NCBI GenBank assembly: GCA_038230775.1 | Contig: JBBRMQ010000193.1 | Span: 1-8,487, forward strand | DNA: 8,487 nucleotides | Source of the DNA: JBBRMQ01 sp038230775 | GTDB taxonomy: Bacteria; Acidobacteriota; Thermoanaerobaculia; Gp7-AA8 | Direction: 5' to 3' | Part shown: piece by piece, positions 1 to 5,688 of the stretch | Position numbering within the stretch: position 1 is the first letter of the stretch | How the letters are laid out: the number at the start of each line of letters is the position of its first letter | Translations under genes and position numbers: made by a program | The notes under the pieces: generated by a model | The model's input: the letters and a program-made list of their open reading frames with translations, nothing else | Told to the model about the DNA's origin: nothing | The model's database searches: none

Positions 1-1
1 G

Positions 2-103
2 GGCACCAAGGTGTTTCTGGATCTTCACGTCGGCGTGCACGAACGCTGGCGGGAGGACGAACGCTTTCTCGGTGAGCTCGACTGGCCCCTGAAGGGCGAG
101 TGA
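2..103 (+). pseudogene. Mirrored 3' fragment of era (33 codons plus TGA)
   Basis: Read on the plus strand from base 2, this encodes residues 269-301 of Era, from GTKVFLDLHV to the C-terminal WPLKGE, followed by TGA at 101-103. It is the reverse complement of the end of the minus-strand era gene. It is not an independent gene. Its value is that it shows a TGA exactly where the 301-residue Era should end, whereas the main copy has TGC at that codon. It is either a fold-back artefact or the end of a second, inverted copy of era. Confidence 0.8.
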
Positions 104-105
104 CC

Positions 106-206
106 GAATGTCATCCCGAGCGTAGCGAGGAACCGGTGTGGGCGGTCGGCACGATGAGCGAACCACCCACCCACACCGGTTACTCGCTACGCTCGGGGTG
201 ACATTC
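106..206. repeat. Intergenic hairpin element downstream of era
   Basis: Arms 106-142 and 170-206 are inverted repeats with two mismatches around a loop of about 27 nt. The arm begins GAATGTCATCCCGAGCG and ends in CCGGTGTGGG. Elements of the type 'TGTCATCCCGAGCGTAGCGAG' recur between genes in many GC-rich bacteria, so this is probably a dispersed repeat that lies just after era and may act as a 3'-end structure of its mRNA. It has no T-run, so it is not a textbook intrinsic terminator. It is the natural core on which the larger palindrome is built. Confidence 0.75.
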
Positions 207-208
207 GG

Positions 209-1114
209 GCACTCGCCCTTCAGGGGCCAGTCGAGCTCACCGAGAAAGCGTTCGTCCTCCCGCCAGCGTTCGTGCACGCCGACGTGAAGATCCAGAAACA
301 CCTTGGTGCCCAGTGTCGCTTCGAGCTCGTGACGCGCCTCGGTTCCGATTCTCTTGGCCATGTCGCCGCCCTTGCCGATGATGATCGGCTTCTGCGAGTC
401 GCGCTCCACGAAGATCGTCGCGTAGATCTTGATCAGATTCTTCGCCTCGTCCTCTTCCCATCGGTCGACGGCCACTGCGGTGGTGTACGGCAGCTCGTCG
501 CCCGTGTACTTCAGCAGCTTCTCGCGCACGATCTCCGCGGCGAAGAATCGCTCCGGCTGCGTGGTGTAGTCCTCGGTGGAGTAGCGCGCTTCTCCTTCAG
601 GGAGACTGGCGAAGAAGAGGTCGACGAGATGATCGACGCCGTCTCCGGTCGTCGCAGAGATCGGAACGATCTCCTCGAACAGCTCCGTCGCGGCAGTGCG
701 CTCGATGATCGGCAGGAGCTTGATCTTCTTCAGCTTGTCCGCCTTATTCAGAATCGCGAACCGCTTCGCCCCCTCGGTCTGCTTCATGGTGTCCAGAACG
801 TACTGATCGCCGCGGCCGAATGGCTCCGCCGCGTCCACGATGAGCGCGATGACGTCGGCTTCCGAGAGGCTGGCGCGCACGGTGTCCATCATGCGGACAT
901 TGAGCTTGTGCAACGGCTTGTGGATGCCGGGCGTGTCGAGAAACGCGATCTGGCCGCGCTCGTCGTTGAGGATGCCGACGATGCGGTTCCGCGTCGTCTG
1001 CGGCTTCGGCGAGGTGATCGAAACCTTCTGCCCGAGCATGCGGTTGAGCAGCGTGGATTTGCCGGCATTGGGACGGCCGACCAGCGCGACGACTCCAAAT
1101 TTCCCTGGCGCCAT
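209..1114 (-). CDS. era: GTPase Era (stop codon altered, frame open to the window edge)
   Basis: Era is an essential Ras-like GTPase that binds the 3' end of 16S rRNA and helps mature the 30S ribosomal subunit. The protein shows the G1 loop GRPNAGKS (13-20), the switch I threonines in PQTTR (38-42), G3 DTPG (60-63), G4 NKAD (123-126), G5 SAT (153-155) and a C-terminal KH domain with IIGKGGD (245-251). It reaches 301 residues at base 212, the length of E. coli Era. The next codon (211-209) is TGC instead of a stop, and the frame then stays open through the palindrome to base 1. The mirrored copy has TGA there, so I place the end at 209. The ATG at 1114 directly follows the TAG of the CBS-domain gene, with a weak GAAGAAG ribosome site, so the two are probably co-transcribed. 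Confidence 0.95.
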
Positions 1115-2389
1115 CTACGAGGCTTCTTCGTTCTGCTGCCACTCGGGATCGCGCGAGACCTTCACGCGGTAGATGCGGCGCTTGTCCGCGCGATCGACTT
1201 CGAAACGGAAGCCATTCCTGTTCACCACCGTCCCCGCCTTCGGAACCCGGCCTAACGTCGTGAAGATCATGCCGGCAATCGTTTCGTAGTCGTCGTGGGC
1301 CAGGTCGGTCTCGAGCATCTCTTCCAGGGCGTCGACGCGAAGCAAGCCACTGACCAGGTATTCACCGTTGCCGAGGTCGACGACGGTGGCTTCGACGTCT
1401 TCGTGTTCGTCCGCGATCTCGCCGACGATTTCCTCGATCACATCCTCGATCGTGATCAGGCCCGCCGTTCCGCCGTATTCGTCGACCACGACGGCCACCT
1501 GCAAATGCTCGCTCTGAAACTCGCGCAGGAGCTCGGACACCTTCTTGGTCTCGGAGACGAAGTACGGCGCGCGCGCCATGTCGGCGACCGGCTTGCTCGT
1601 CTCGTTGCGGATGATGGCCTCGAAGACGTCCTTGATGTGGACGATGCCGGTGATCGAGTCGATGCTCTCGCGGAAGATCGGGATGCGGGAGTACTTCGAT
1701 TCGGCGAACATGCGCGCCAGCTCGTCAAACGGTCGGCGGGTGTCGAACGCCAGTACGTCGATGCGCGGCGTCATCAGCTCGCGCGCCACGCGGTCGCCAA
1801 ACTCCACGACCGACTGGATCATCCTCCCCTCGCCCCCTTCCAGAATTCCCTCTTCCTCGCCGACGTCGATGAAGGCCTGCACTTCTTCGTCCGTGACCTC
1901 TTCGTCCTCAGCCTCTTCTTCTTCCTGCCGTTCGAGACGATCGAAGACGCGACGCAACGGGTAGAGCACCGGCCAGAACAGGTAGTAGAAGAAGTGGGAG
2001 AACGGGATGAGCTTGATCAGGATCCACTCGCCGATGTCTTCCGGCACCAGGGCGAGCGCGAACTTCCAGACGACGATGATCAGCAGCCAGATTCCTGCGG
2101 CAAGGAGGCACCCCTCGCTGATCGACCGCTGGTTGAGCGCAATCACAGTCGACGCGAACGCCAGAACGAGCGCGCCCTGAAGGAGAGCGCCGCTGACAAG
2201 CTGCAGGTTCTTCGGCTCGTAGTGGAGCCAGCGGCTGCCGTGCTCGACGTCGGGATCGCCGCTCCAGCGCCGGAGCGTGACGGGGCTGACCTGCTGGGCG
2301 AAAGCCCGGACGGCGTCGAAAATCAGATAGAGCGCGCCGCAAACGACAGTTACGGCGACCCATTGTCCGCTTGAGAGGCTACTTCCCAT
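1115..2389 (-). CDS. HlyC/CorC-type (CNNM-like) membrane protein with CBS pair
   Basis: This 424-residue inner-membrane protein belongs to the HlyC/CorC family, often annotated 'hemolysin' and in several members tied to divalent cation (Mg2+) transport. The N-terminal third is a divergent membrane domain with hydrophobic segments near 10-31, 63-86 and 93-115 and a further stretch at 124-145. A highly acidic linker (155-180) follows. A CBS pair occupies about 203-330, marked by ELMTPRIDV (204-212), YSRIPIF (233-239) and VVDEYGGTAGLIT (301-313). A transporter-associated CorC_HlyC domain lies at about 333-412. It sits immediately 5' of era, an order also seen in many genomes beside ybeY. The start ATG at 2389 lies 21 nt after the preceding stop and has a poor ribosome site. 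A TAGAAT box at 2405-2410 could be a -10 element. Confidence 0.92.
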   Translation of the reverse strand: MGSSLSSGQWVAVTVVCGALYLIFDAVRAFAQQVSPVTLRRWSGDPDVEHGSRWLHYEPKNLQLVSGALLQGALVLAFASTVIALNQRSISEGCLLAAGIWLLIIVVWKFALALVPEDIGEWILIKLIPFSHFFYYLFWPVLYPLRRVFDRLERQEEEEAEDEEVTDEEVQAFIDVGEEEGILEGGEGRMIQSVVEFGDRVARELMTPRIDVLAFDTRRPFDELARMFAESKYSRIPIFRESIDSITGIVHIKDVFEAIIRNETSKPVADMARAPYFVSETKKVSELLREFQSEHLQVAVVVDEYGGTAGLITIEDVIEEIVGEIADEHEDVEATVVDLGNGEYLVSGLLRVDALEEMLETDLAHDDYETIAGMIFTTLGRVPKAGTVVNRNGFRFEVDRADKRRIYRVKVSRDPEWQQNEEAS

Positions 2390-2410
2390 CGGGCGTGGCG
2401 GGAGATTCTA

Positions 2411-2842
2411 TCAACTGAGGAAAAGGGCGACTAATGCGGCGATAAGTGACGCCTTCATCAGCACTTCCGAACGGCGGTGCAGAACGCTGAACCTCTCGTC
2501 GCGGCGCGCCAGGGCCGGTTCGAGCACGGTGATCTCGTACGCGACGGTGACGGTCAGGAACGCGATGGCCGCCCAGCGGATGGCAATCCACGGCGTCGCC
2601 GCGTGCGTCTCCCACTTCCAGTGCTGCACTCCGGCACCCACGAGGATGAGAGCCACGGCAGCCAGGCGGACCCGTGAGAACCTCCGGAGGATCGGACCGA
2701 AGATCGCCCCCGCCTCCGCGCGAGGAAGCGCGCTGAACAACCTGGGCGCGGCAAGAGCGCCAAGGGCCACGGCGCCGCCGATCCAGACGGCGAGGCCGAC
2801 GGTGTAGAGGAAATGGAACAGCAGGTAAAGCCAGTTAGGCAA
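2411..2842 (-). CDS. DUF4149 (TMEM205-like) small membrane protein, TTG start
   Basis: This 143-residue integral membrane protein has four predicted membrane segments, at about 10-32, 58-76, 85-104 and 128-142. The pattern WIGGAVALG (20-28), then AAPRLFSALPRAEAG (31-45) resembles the DUF4149 family, whose members share 'small residue-rich helix, aPxlF..L....AG'. Its function is unknown. The only usable start is TTG at 2842: upstream in frame there is a TGA at 2858-2860 with no ATG or GTG between. It begins 17 bp from the divergent plus-strand gene, so promoters for the pair must overlap coding sequence. It is followed after 21 nt by the CBS-domain gene and then era, probably one transcript. 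Confidence 0.8.
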   Translation of the reverse strand: MPNWLYLLFHFLYTVGLAVWIGGAVALGALAAPRLFSALPRAEAGAIFGPILRRFSRVRLAAVALILVGAGVQHWKWETHAATPWIAIRWAAIAFLTVTVAYEITVLEPALARRDERFSVLHRRSEVLMKASLIAALVALFLS

Positions 2843-2859
2843 GGCAGGATAATTCTTTC
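2843..2859. promoter_or_regulatory. 17-bp divergent start region with a possible -10 box
   Basis: Only 17 bp separate the TTG of the minus-strand DUF4149-like gene from the ATG of the plus-strand gene. GATAAT at 2848-2853 matches five of six bases of the -10 consensus and ends 6 nt before the plus-strand ATG. If it is used, transcription would start at or next to the ATG, giving a leaderless message. The same stretch contains AGGA (2846-2849), 10 nt from the ATG, which could instead be a ribosome site. No convincing -35 box was found. This is a weak call. Confidence 0.25.
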
Positions 2860-3525
2860 ATGAACCTGATCGCGTCGCTTCTAATCATTACCGCGTTGTC
2901 GATTCCGACGCCAACGCTCGTGCTGAAAACCGGGAAGCACATCGCGGTCGACGGACCAGTGCGGCTCGAGTCGGGCATCGTCCTTTTCCGCAGCGGCGGA
3001 TCGTATTACTCCGTTCCGGCGGACGAAGTCGACCTCGACGCCACCCGCGGCCCCGGCTCCTCGGTCACCGTCACGGCGGCTGAGGAGAAGAACAAGCTAA
3101 GAGTGACATCCTCCCAGCGCGAGCGCCTCCTGCGCGACCTGGAGCAGAACCACACTGGCACTCCCGCGCCGAAAGAGCAGACCACGATTCCCGATGCGCC
3201 CCGCCGCGCGGAGAGCGACTCCGCACCGAAGGGTGATGAATGGCAGTGGAAGAACTCCGCCCGCGCGTACGAAGAGGAAGTCCGACGCGCGAGGGAACAG
3301 CTCGAACTGCTCGCCCGGCGACGAGAGGAGTTGCGCTTGCAGATTTCAGGCTTCCTGTCGCAGGGCTACAAGCCCGGACAGTTCTCCTACCAGACGACCG
3401 TGCTCGCCTCGGTCGAAGAACAGATCCCGCAGGCCGAGCTCGAAGTGCAACGCGCCGAGCGATCGCATCGGCAGTTTCTCGATGACGCGAGAAGGCAGGG
3501 TGTGATGCCGGGGTGGCTTCGTTAG
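2860..3525 (+). CDS. Secreted coiled-coil protein of unknown function
   Basis: This 221-residue protein is the only plus-strand gene here. It opens with a short hydrophobic leader (LIASLLIITALSIPTPTLV, 3-21), likely a Sec signal peptide or membrane anchor with no lipobox. A small beta-rich section follows (about 20-60, LVLKTGKHIAVDGPVRLE and then a 'YYSVPADEVDLD' stretch), which looks like the short 'keyword-in-context' beta unit of exported proteins in this kind of bacterium. A low-complexity linker covers 60-130, then a charged heptad-like coiled coil covers about 130-210, and the protein ends in MPGWLR. I do not recognise a characterised family. It is probably periplasmic. It converges on the flavin reductase gene across a 175-bp spacer. 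AGGA 10 nt upstream may be its ribosome site. Confidence 0.75.
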   Translation: MNLIASLLIITALSIPTPTLVLKTGKHIAVDGPVRLESGIVLFRSGGSYYSVPADEVDLDATRGPGSSVTVTAAEEKNKLRVTSSQRERLLRDLEQNHTGTPAPKEQTTIPDAPRRAESDSAPKGDEWQWKNSARAYEEEVRRAREQLELLARRREELRLQISGFLSQGYKPGQFSYQTTVLASVEEQIPQAELEVQRAERSHRQFLDDARRQGVMPGWLR

Positions 3526-3547
3526 CTCGCCGCTGGCGCGGCTCGCG

Positions 3548-3582
3548 TTGACAGTTGACGGTGGACAGTTGACGGTCGCGGG
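3548..3582. repeat. Period-7 tandem repeat (TTGACRG type)
   Basis: Five consecutive 7-base units start at 3548, 3555, 3562, 3569 and 3576. The first four are TTGACAG or TTGACGG with a single-base change in the third, and the fifth is degenerate. They lie in the spacer after the coiled-coil gene. TTGAC resembles a -35 core, but no matching -10 follows, so I read it as a repeat and not a promoter. Confidence 0.85.
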
Positions 3583-3603
3583 GTACCTGGCGCGCTTGCG
3601 CTT

Positions 3604-3663
3604 CTGTGTGAGGACCGGCTTCAGCCGGTCGGTCGTGACCGGCTGAAGCCGGTCCTCACACAG
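3604..3663. terminator. 27-bp perfect hairpin between convergent genes
   Basis: Arms 3604-3630 and 3637-3663 are perfect reverse complements with a 6-nt loop. Each arm also contains its own small palindrome (GACCGGC, 4-nt loop, GCCGGTC), so a long stem or a pair of short hairpins can form. It sits between the ends of the plus-strand coiled-coil gene and the minus-strand reductase gene, so it can act on both transcripts. There is no T-tract on either side, so a Rho-independent terminator is uncertain. It is equally describable as a REP/BIME-like dispersed element. Confidence 0.6.
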
Positions 3664-3700
3664 AGGCAGGATAGTTCAACGCGCAGCGTGAGCCGCGCAA

Positions 3701-4345
3701 CTAGGGCAGCGCTCCGAAGCTCTCGGTGATCAAGTCCCCGTCGATCCCGATTTCCGCGAGTACTTCGCGCACGCGGTCCAGGAACGGCTCGAAGCCGGCG
3801 GCCATTTTCGTCGCGCCGTTGAGAATCTTGAGGTTGCGGCCGATGAGCGTCTGGATCTTGCCGCTTTGGTGGGTGATCGCACCGTCGCGTGCCAGCGGAT
3901 CGAAGTCGCCGGCATACAGAATGTGGCGCTGATCGGGCTCGTACAGCACGGTGATCTTGCGTGGGTCGTGCTGCGCCAGCATGTGAAGCACGATGCTGCG
4001 CACGGGAGCGATGCCGACGTCACCCGCCATCAGCACCACAGGCGCATCATCGGACGGAAGGAGAAAATCGCCGTGCGGACCGTCGAGCGTCACCGCGTCG
4101 CCCGGCTTCAGATTCTTGAGCGCGCCACCACCTTTGCCGGATCCCAACCTCACGCACAGCTGGACGGCGTCCGGCCGTTCCGGAGCCGAGGCGATGGTGT
4201 AGGCGCGGGAGACGCCTTCGGGGAAGCGGAAGTTCACCCACTGTCCCGGCTCGAAGGCGAAACCGCTCTCGTTGACGGCCACCGTCAACTGCGTAACGGC
4301 CGGGGCCAGTTCCTGGATCTCGGTGATGGTTGCGCGGTAGCTCAT
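3701..4345 (-). CDS. FNR-type FAD/NAD(P)H oxidoreductase, single-module
   Basis: This 214-residue protein has the ferredoxin-NADP+ reductase fold: an N-terminal beta-barrel for flavin and a C-terminal Rossmann-like half for the nicotinamide cofactor. The flavin motif is RAYT (47-50). GKGGGA (70-75) and GPHGDF (89-94) follow as usual, and AGDVGIAP (107-114) is the pyrophosphate loop. No iron-sulphur or other fused electron-transfer domain is present, so its partner is unknown; electrons would pass between NAD(P)H and a separate carrier. The C-terminal region, where the family normally has a CGP motif whose cysteine faces the nicotinamide, reads KMAAGFEPF (180-188), so that cysteine is replaced by alanine. 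It is the last gene of the def block, 49 nt after def. ATG at 4345 has no strong ribosome site. Confidence 0.85.
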   Translation of the reverse strand: MSYRATITEIQELAPAVTQLTVAVNESGFAFEPGQWVNFRFPEGVSRAYTIASAPERPDAVQLCVRLGSGKGGGALKNLKPGDAVTLDGPHGDFLLPSDDAPVVLMAGDVGIAPVRSIVLHMLAQHDPRKITVLYEPDQRHILYAGDFDPLARDGAITHQSGKIQTLIGRNLKILNGATKMAAGFEPFLDRVREVLAEIGIDGDLITESFGALP

Positions 4346-4358
4346 TTTCGTTTGCAGT

Positions 4359-4386
4359 TCCGACCTGCGACCTGCGAGCAGCGATC
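4359..4386. repeat. Period-7 tandem repeat (TGCGACC type) in the def-reductase gap
   Basis: Four 7-base units start at 4359, 4366, 4373 and 4380, of the kind TCCGACC / TGCGACC / TGCGAGC / AGCGATC. They fill most of the 49-nt gap between def and the reductase gene. The 15-mer TTCCGACCTGCGACC at 4358-4372 recurs exactly at 6463-6477, at the bamD/cpoB junction, in the same orientation relative to the genes. Confidence 0.85.
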
Positions 4387-4394
4387 TGCCGTGC

Positions 4395-4907
4395 TCACCA
4401 CATGCCTGCTTTCGCGAGTTTCTGAATCTTACGCACGATTCGATCGCGTTTGAAGCCGCGAAGGTGATCCACGTAGAGCTTGCCGTCGAGGTGGTCGATC
4501 TCGTGGCACATCGCGCGCGCCATCAGGCCCTCGCCCGACATCTCGCGCCGCACTCCATTGCGATCGAGATAGCGGATCGTGACGCTGGCGGGGCGCGCCA
4601 CCGTCTCCGTGAAGTCGGGGACGGAGAGGCAGCCCTCTTCCTCGTTCTGCTCGCCGATGCGCTCGACGATCTCCGGATTGACGAGGACGTGCAGCTCGTT
4701 GGGCCGCTTGCCGACGGAGAGATCGATCACCGCCACCCGCTTGGCGATTCCGATCTGATTGGCGGCCAGACCGACGCCGGGCGCGGCGTACATCGTCTGC
4801 ACCAACTCGTCGATGATCTTCTGCAGATCGTCGTCGAACGACTCGATGAACGGGGTCGGACGGCGCAGCACCTCATCGCCGTACTTGCGAATCGGAACTA
4901 CGGCCAA
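4395..4907 (-). CDS. def: Peptide deformylase, TTG start
   Basis: Peptide deformylase removes the formyl group from the N-terminal methionine of new proteins. The 170-residue protein has all three family motifs: GVGLAANQIG (44-53), EEGCLS (90-95) and HEIDHLDG (135-142). C93, H135 and H139 are the metal ligands and E136 is the catalytic glutamate. The length is normal for the family. The start is TTG at 4907, placing the protein at the usual MAVVPIRKYGD-type N-terminus. A GGGGAAG ribosome site lies just upstream, overlapping the end of the previous gene, whose stop is 3 nt before the TTG. def is often beside fmt, but here it follows the TPR/cyclic-nucleotide gene and no fmt is in the window. 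Confidence 0.97.
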   Translation of the reverse strand: MAVVPIRKYGDEVLRRPTPFIESFDDDLQKIIDELVQTMYAAPGVGLAANQIGIAKRVAVIDLSVGKRPNELHVLVNPEIVERIGEQNEEEGCLSVPDFTETVARPASVTIRYLDRNGVRREMSGEGLMARAMCHEIDHLDGKLYVDHLRGFKRDRIVRKIQKLAKAGMW

Positions 4908-4910
4908 GGG

Positions 4911-5669
4911 TCAGCTTCCCCGTTTTTTGAGGCTCTCGATCATGGCCTCAACGGTGTGCTTCGCGCGTTTCTTGTAGAAATCGTCCAGCACTTTGCGGAT
5001 GCCGGGATAGGTCGCCAGCGCGGTGTCGAGTTTTTCCTTGTCGAGCCGCAGCAACTCAGTCGGCCGCGCGGCGGTGATCGTCGCGGTGCGCGGCTTTCCG
5101 GTGAGGACGCTGACCTCGCCGAAGAAGTCGCCCTCATTCAGCTTCGCGAGGTACACGCTGGCGCCGTTTCCGGTACCGCGCGTGTAGACCTTCACCTCGC
5201 CGCTGCTGATCACGTACATCGAGGCGCCCGACTCTCCTTCGCTGATGATGACCGAGCCTTCTTCGTGCTGCTCGAGCTCCATTTCCTTGATCAGCGCCGT
5301 TCGTTCCTTGTCGGAGAGAACCTCGAAGAGCGGGCTTTTGGGAGTCGTTGCCTTGAACACCGGCTCCGGCGGCACGGGCGCGGCGGAAACAGAGGGCGAT
5401 GCGGATCCGGCGTGCTCGCGCACTTTGTCCGCCTTCTTCCGGACAGCGATCGCCTGCACGGTGAGGCCGTTGTCGTCGTAGTACTTCGCGGTCTGCTCGT
5501 ACTGCGCGATGGCGCCCGCGAAGTCGCCCGACCCGGCCAGAGCATCGGCGAATTGCAGCCGCGTGCGTGGGTTGTTCGGATACTTCTCGACGTCCGCTTT
5601 GAGCAGCGGCGCGGCGCGCACGTAATCCTTTTTGGCCAGATAGCTTGCGGCGGTCTCGGTTTCGGACAT
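4911..5669 (-). CDS. TPR plus cyclic-nucleotide-binding domain protein
   Basis: This 252-residue, apparently cytoplasmic protein has TPR-like helices (about 5-85), a Pro/Ala/Ser linker (88-112), and a cyclic-nucleotide-binding domain (about 114-232). The phosphate-binding cassette FGEVSVLTGKPRTAT (183-197) keeps the key E185 and R194, so ligand binding is plausible. There is no helix-turn-helix, so it is not a Crp/Fnr-type transcription factor. It more likely senses a cyclic nucleotide and relays this through TPR-mediated protein contact. The residue after R194 is Thr, which in eukaryotic kinases favours cGMP over cAMP. It lies 19 nt after cpoB and 3 nt before def. TACAAT (5679-5684), 9 nt before the ATG, is a possible -10 box for an internal, nearly leaderless promoter. 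Confidence 0.88.
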   Translation of the reverse strand: MSETETAASYLAKKDYVRAAPLLKADVEKYPNNPRTRLQFADALAGSGDFAGAIAQYEQTAKYYDDNGLTVQAIAVRKKADKVREHAGSASPSVSAAPVPPEPVFKATTPKSPLFEVLSDKERTALIKEMELEQHEEGSVIISEGESGASMYVISSGEVKVYTRGTGNGASVYLAKLNEGDFFGEVSVLTGKPRTATITAARPTELLRLDKEKLDTALATYPGIRKVLDDFYKKRAKHTVEAMIESLKKRGS

Positions 5670-5688
5670 GCGCCGCGTATTGTATCGG

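Larger units (their letters stand above)
1..311. repeat. 311-bp near-perfect palindrome at the left edge
   Basis: Position i pairs with position 312-i. Bases 1-102 are an exact reverse complement of 210-311, and pairing continues inward to 142/170 with only three mismatches (103/209, 114/198, 130/182). The outer 102 bp of each arm is the 3' end of era, once on each strand. Exact identity in the coding arm, next to divergence only inside the inner hairpin, is what results when a strand folds back on a natural hairpin and is copied, or when an assembler turns round at a hairpin. A true inverted duplication of the era end cannot be excluded. The palindrome is visible directly; its origin is inference. 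Confidence 0.95.

Noticed and set aside
272..1255. Long plus-strand open frame of 327 codons
   Set aside because: It lies opposite era and the end of the CBS-domain gene, is Arg/Asp/Leu-rich in the way of GC-rich shadows, and has no recognisable motif, while the minus strand encodes clear Era.
1295..2374. Long plus-strand open frame of 359 codons
   Set aside because: Antisense shadow of the CBS-domain gene; its composition mirrors the codons of the real gene and shows no domain.
3548..3575. TTGACA/TTGACG boxes as promoter -35 elements
   Set aside because: They are units of a 7-base tandem repeat, have no -10 box 16-18 nt downstream, and no gene starts after them on the plus strand.
2843..3677. 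Direct repeat GGCAGGATARTTC at 2843-2855 and 3665-3677 flanking the plus-strand gene, suggesting an inserted gene
   Set aside because: It is only 12 of 13 matching bases; several such pairs are expected by chance among all position pairs in a window this long, and no transposase or terminal inverted repeat goes with it.
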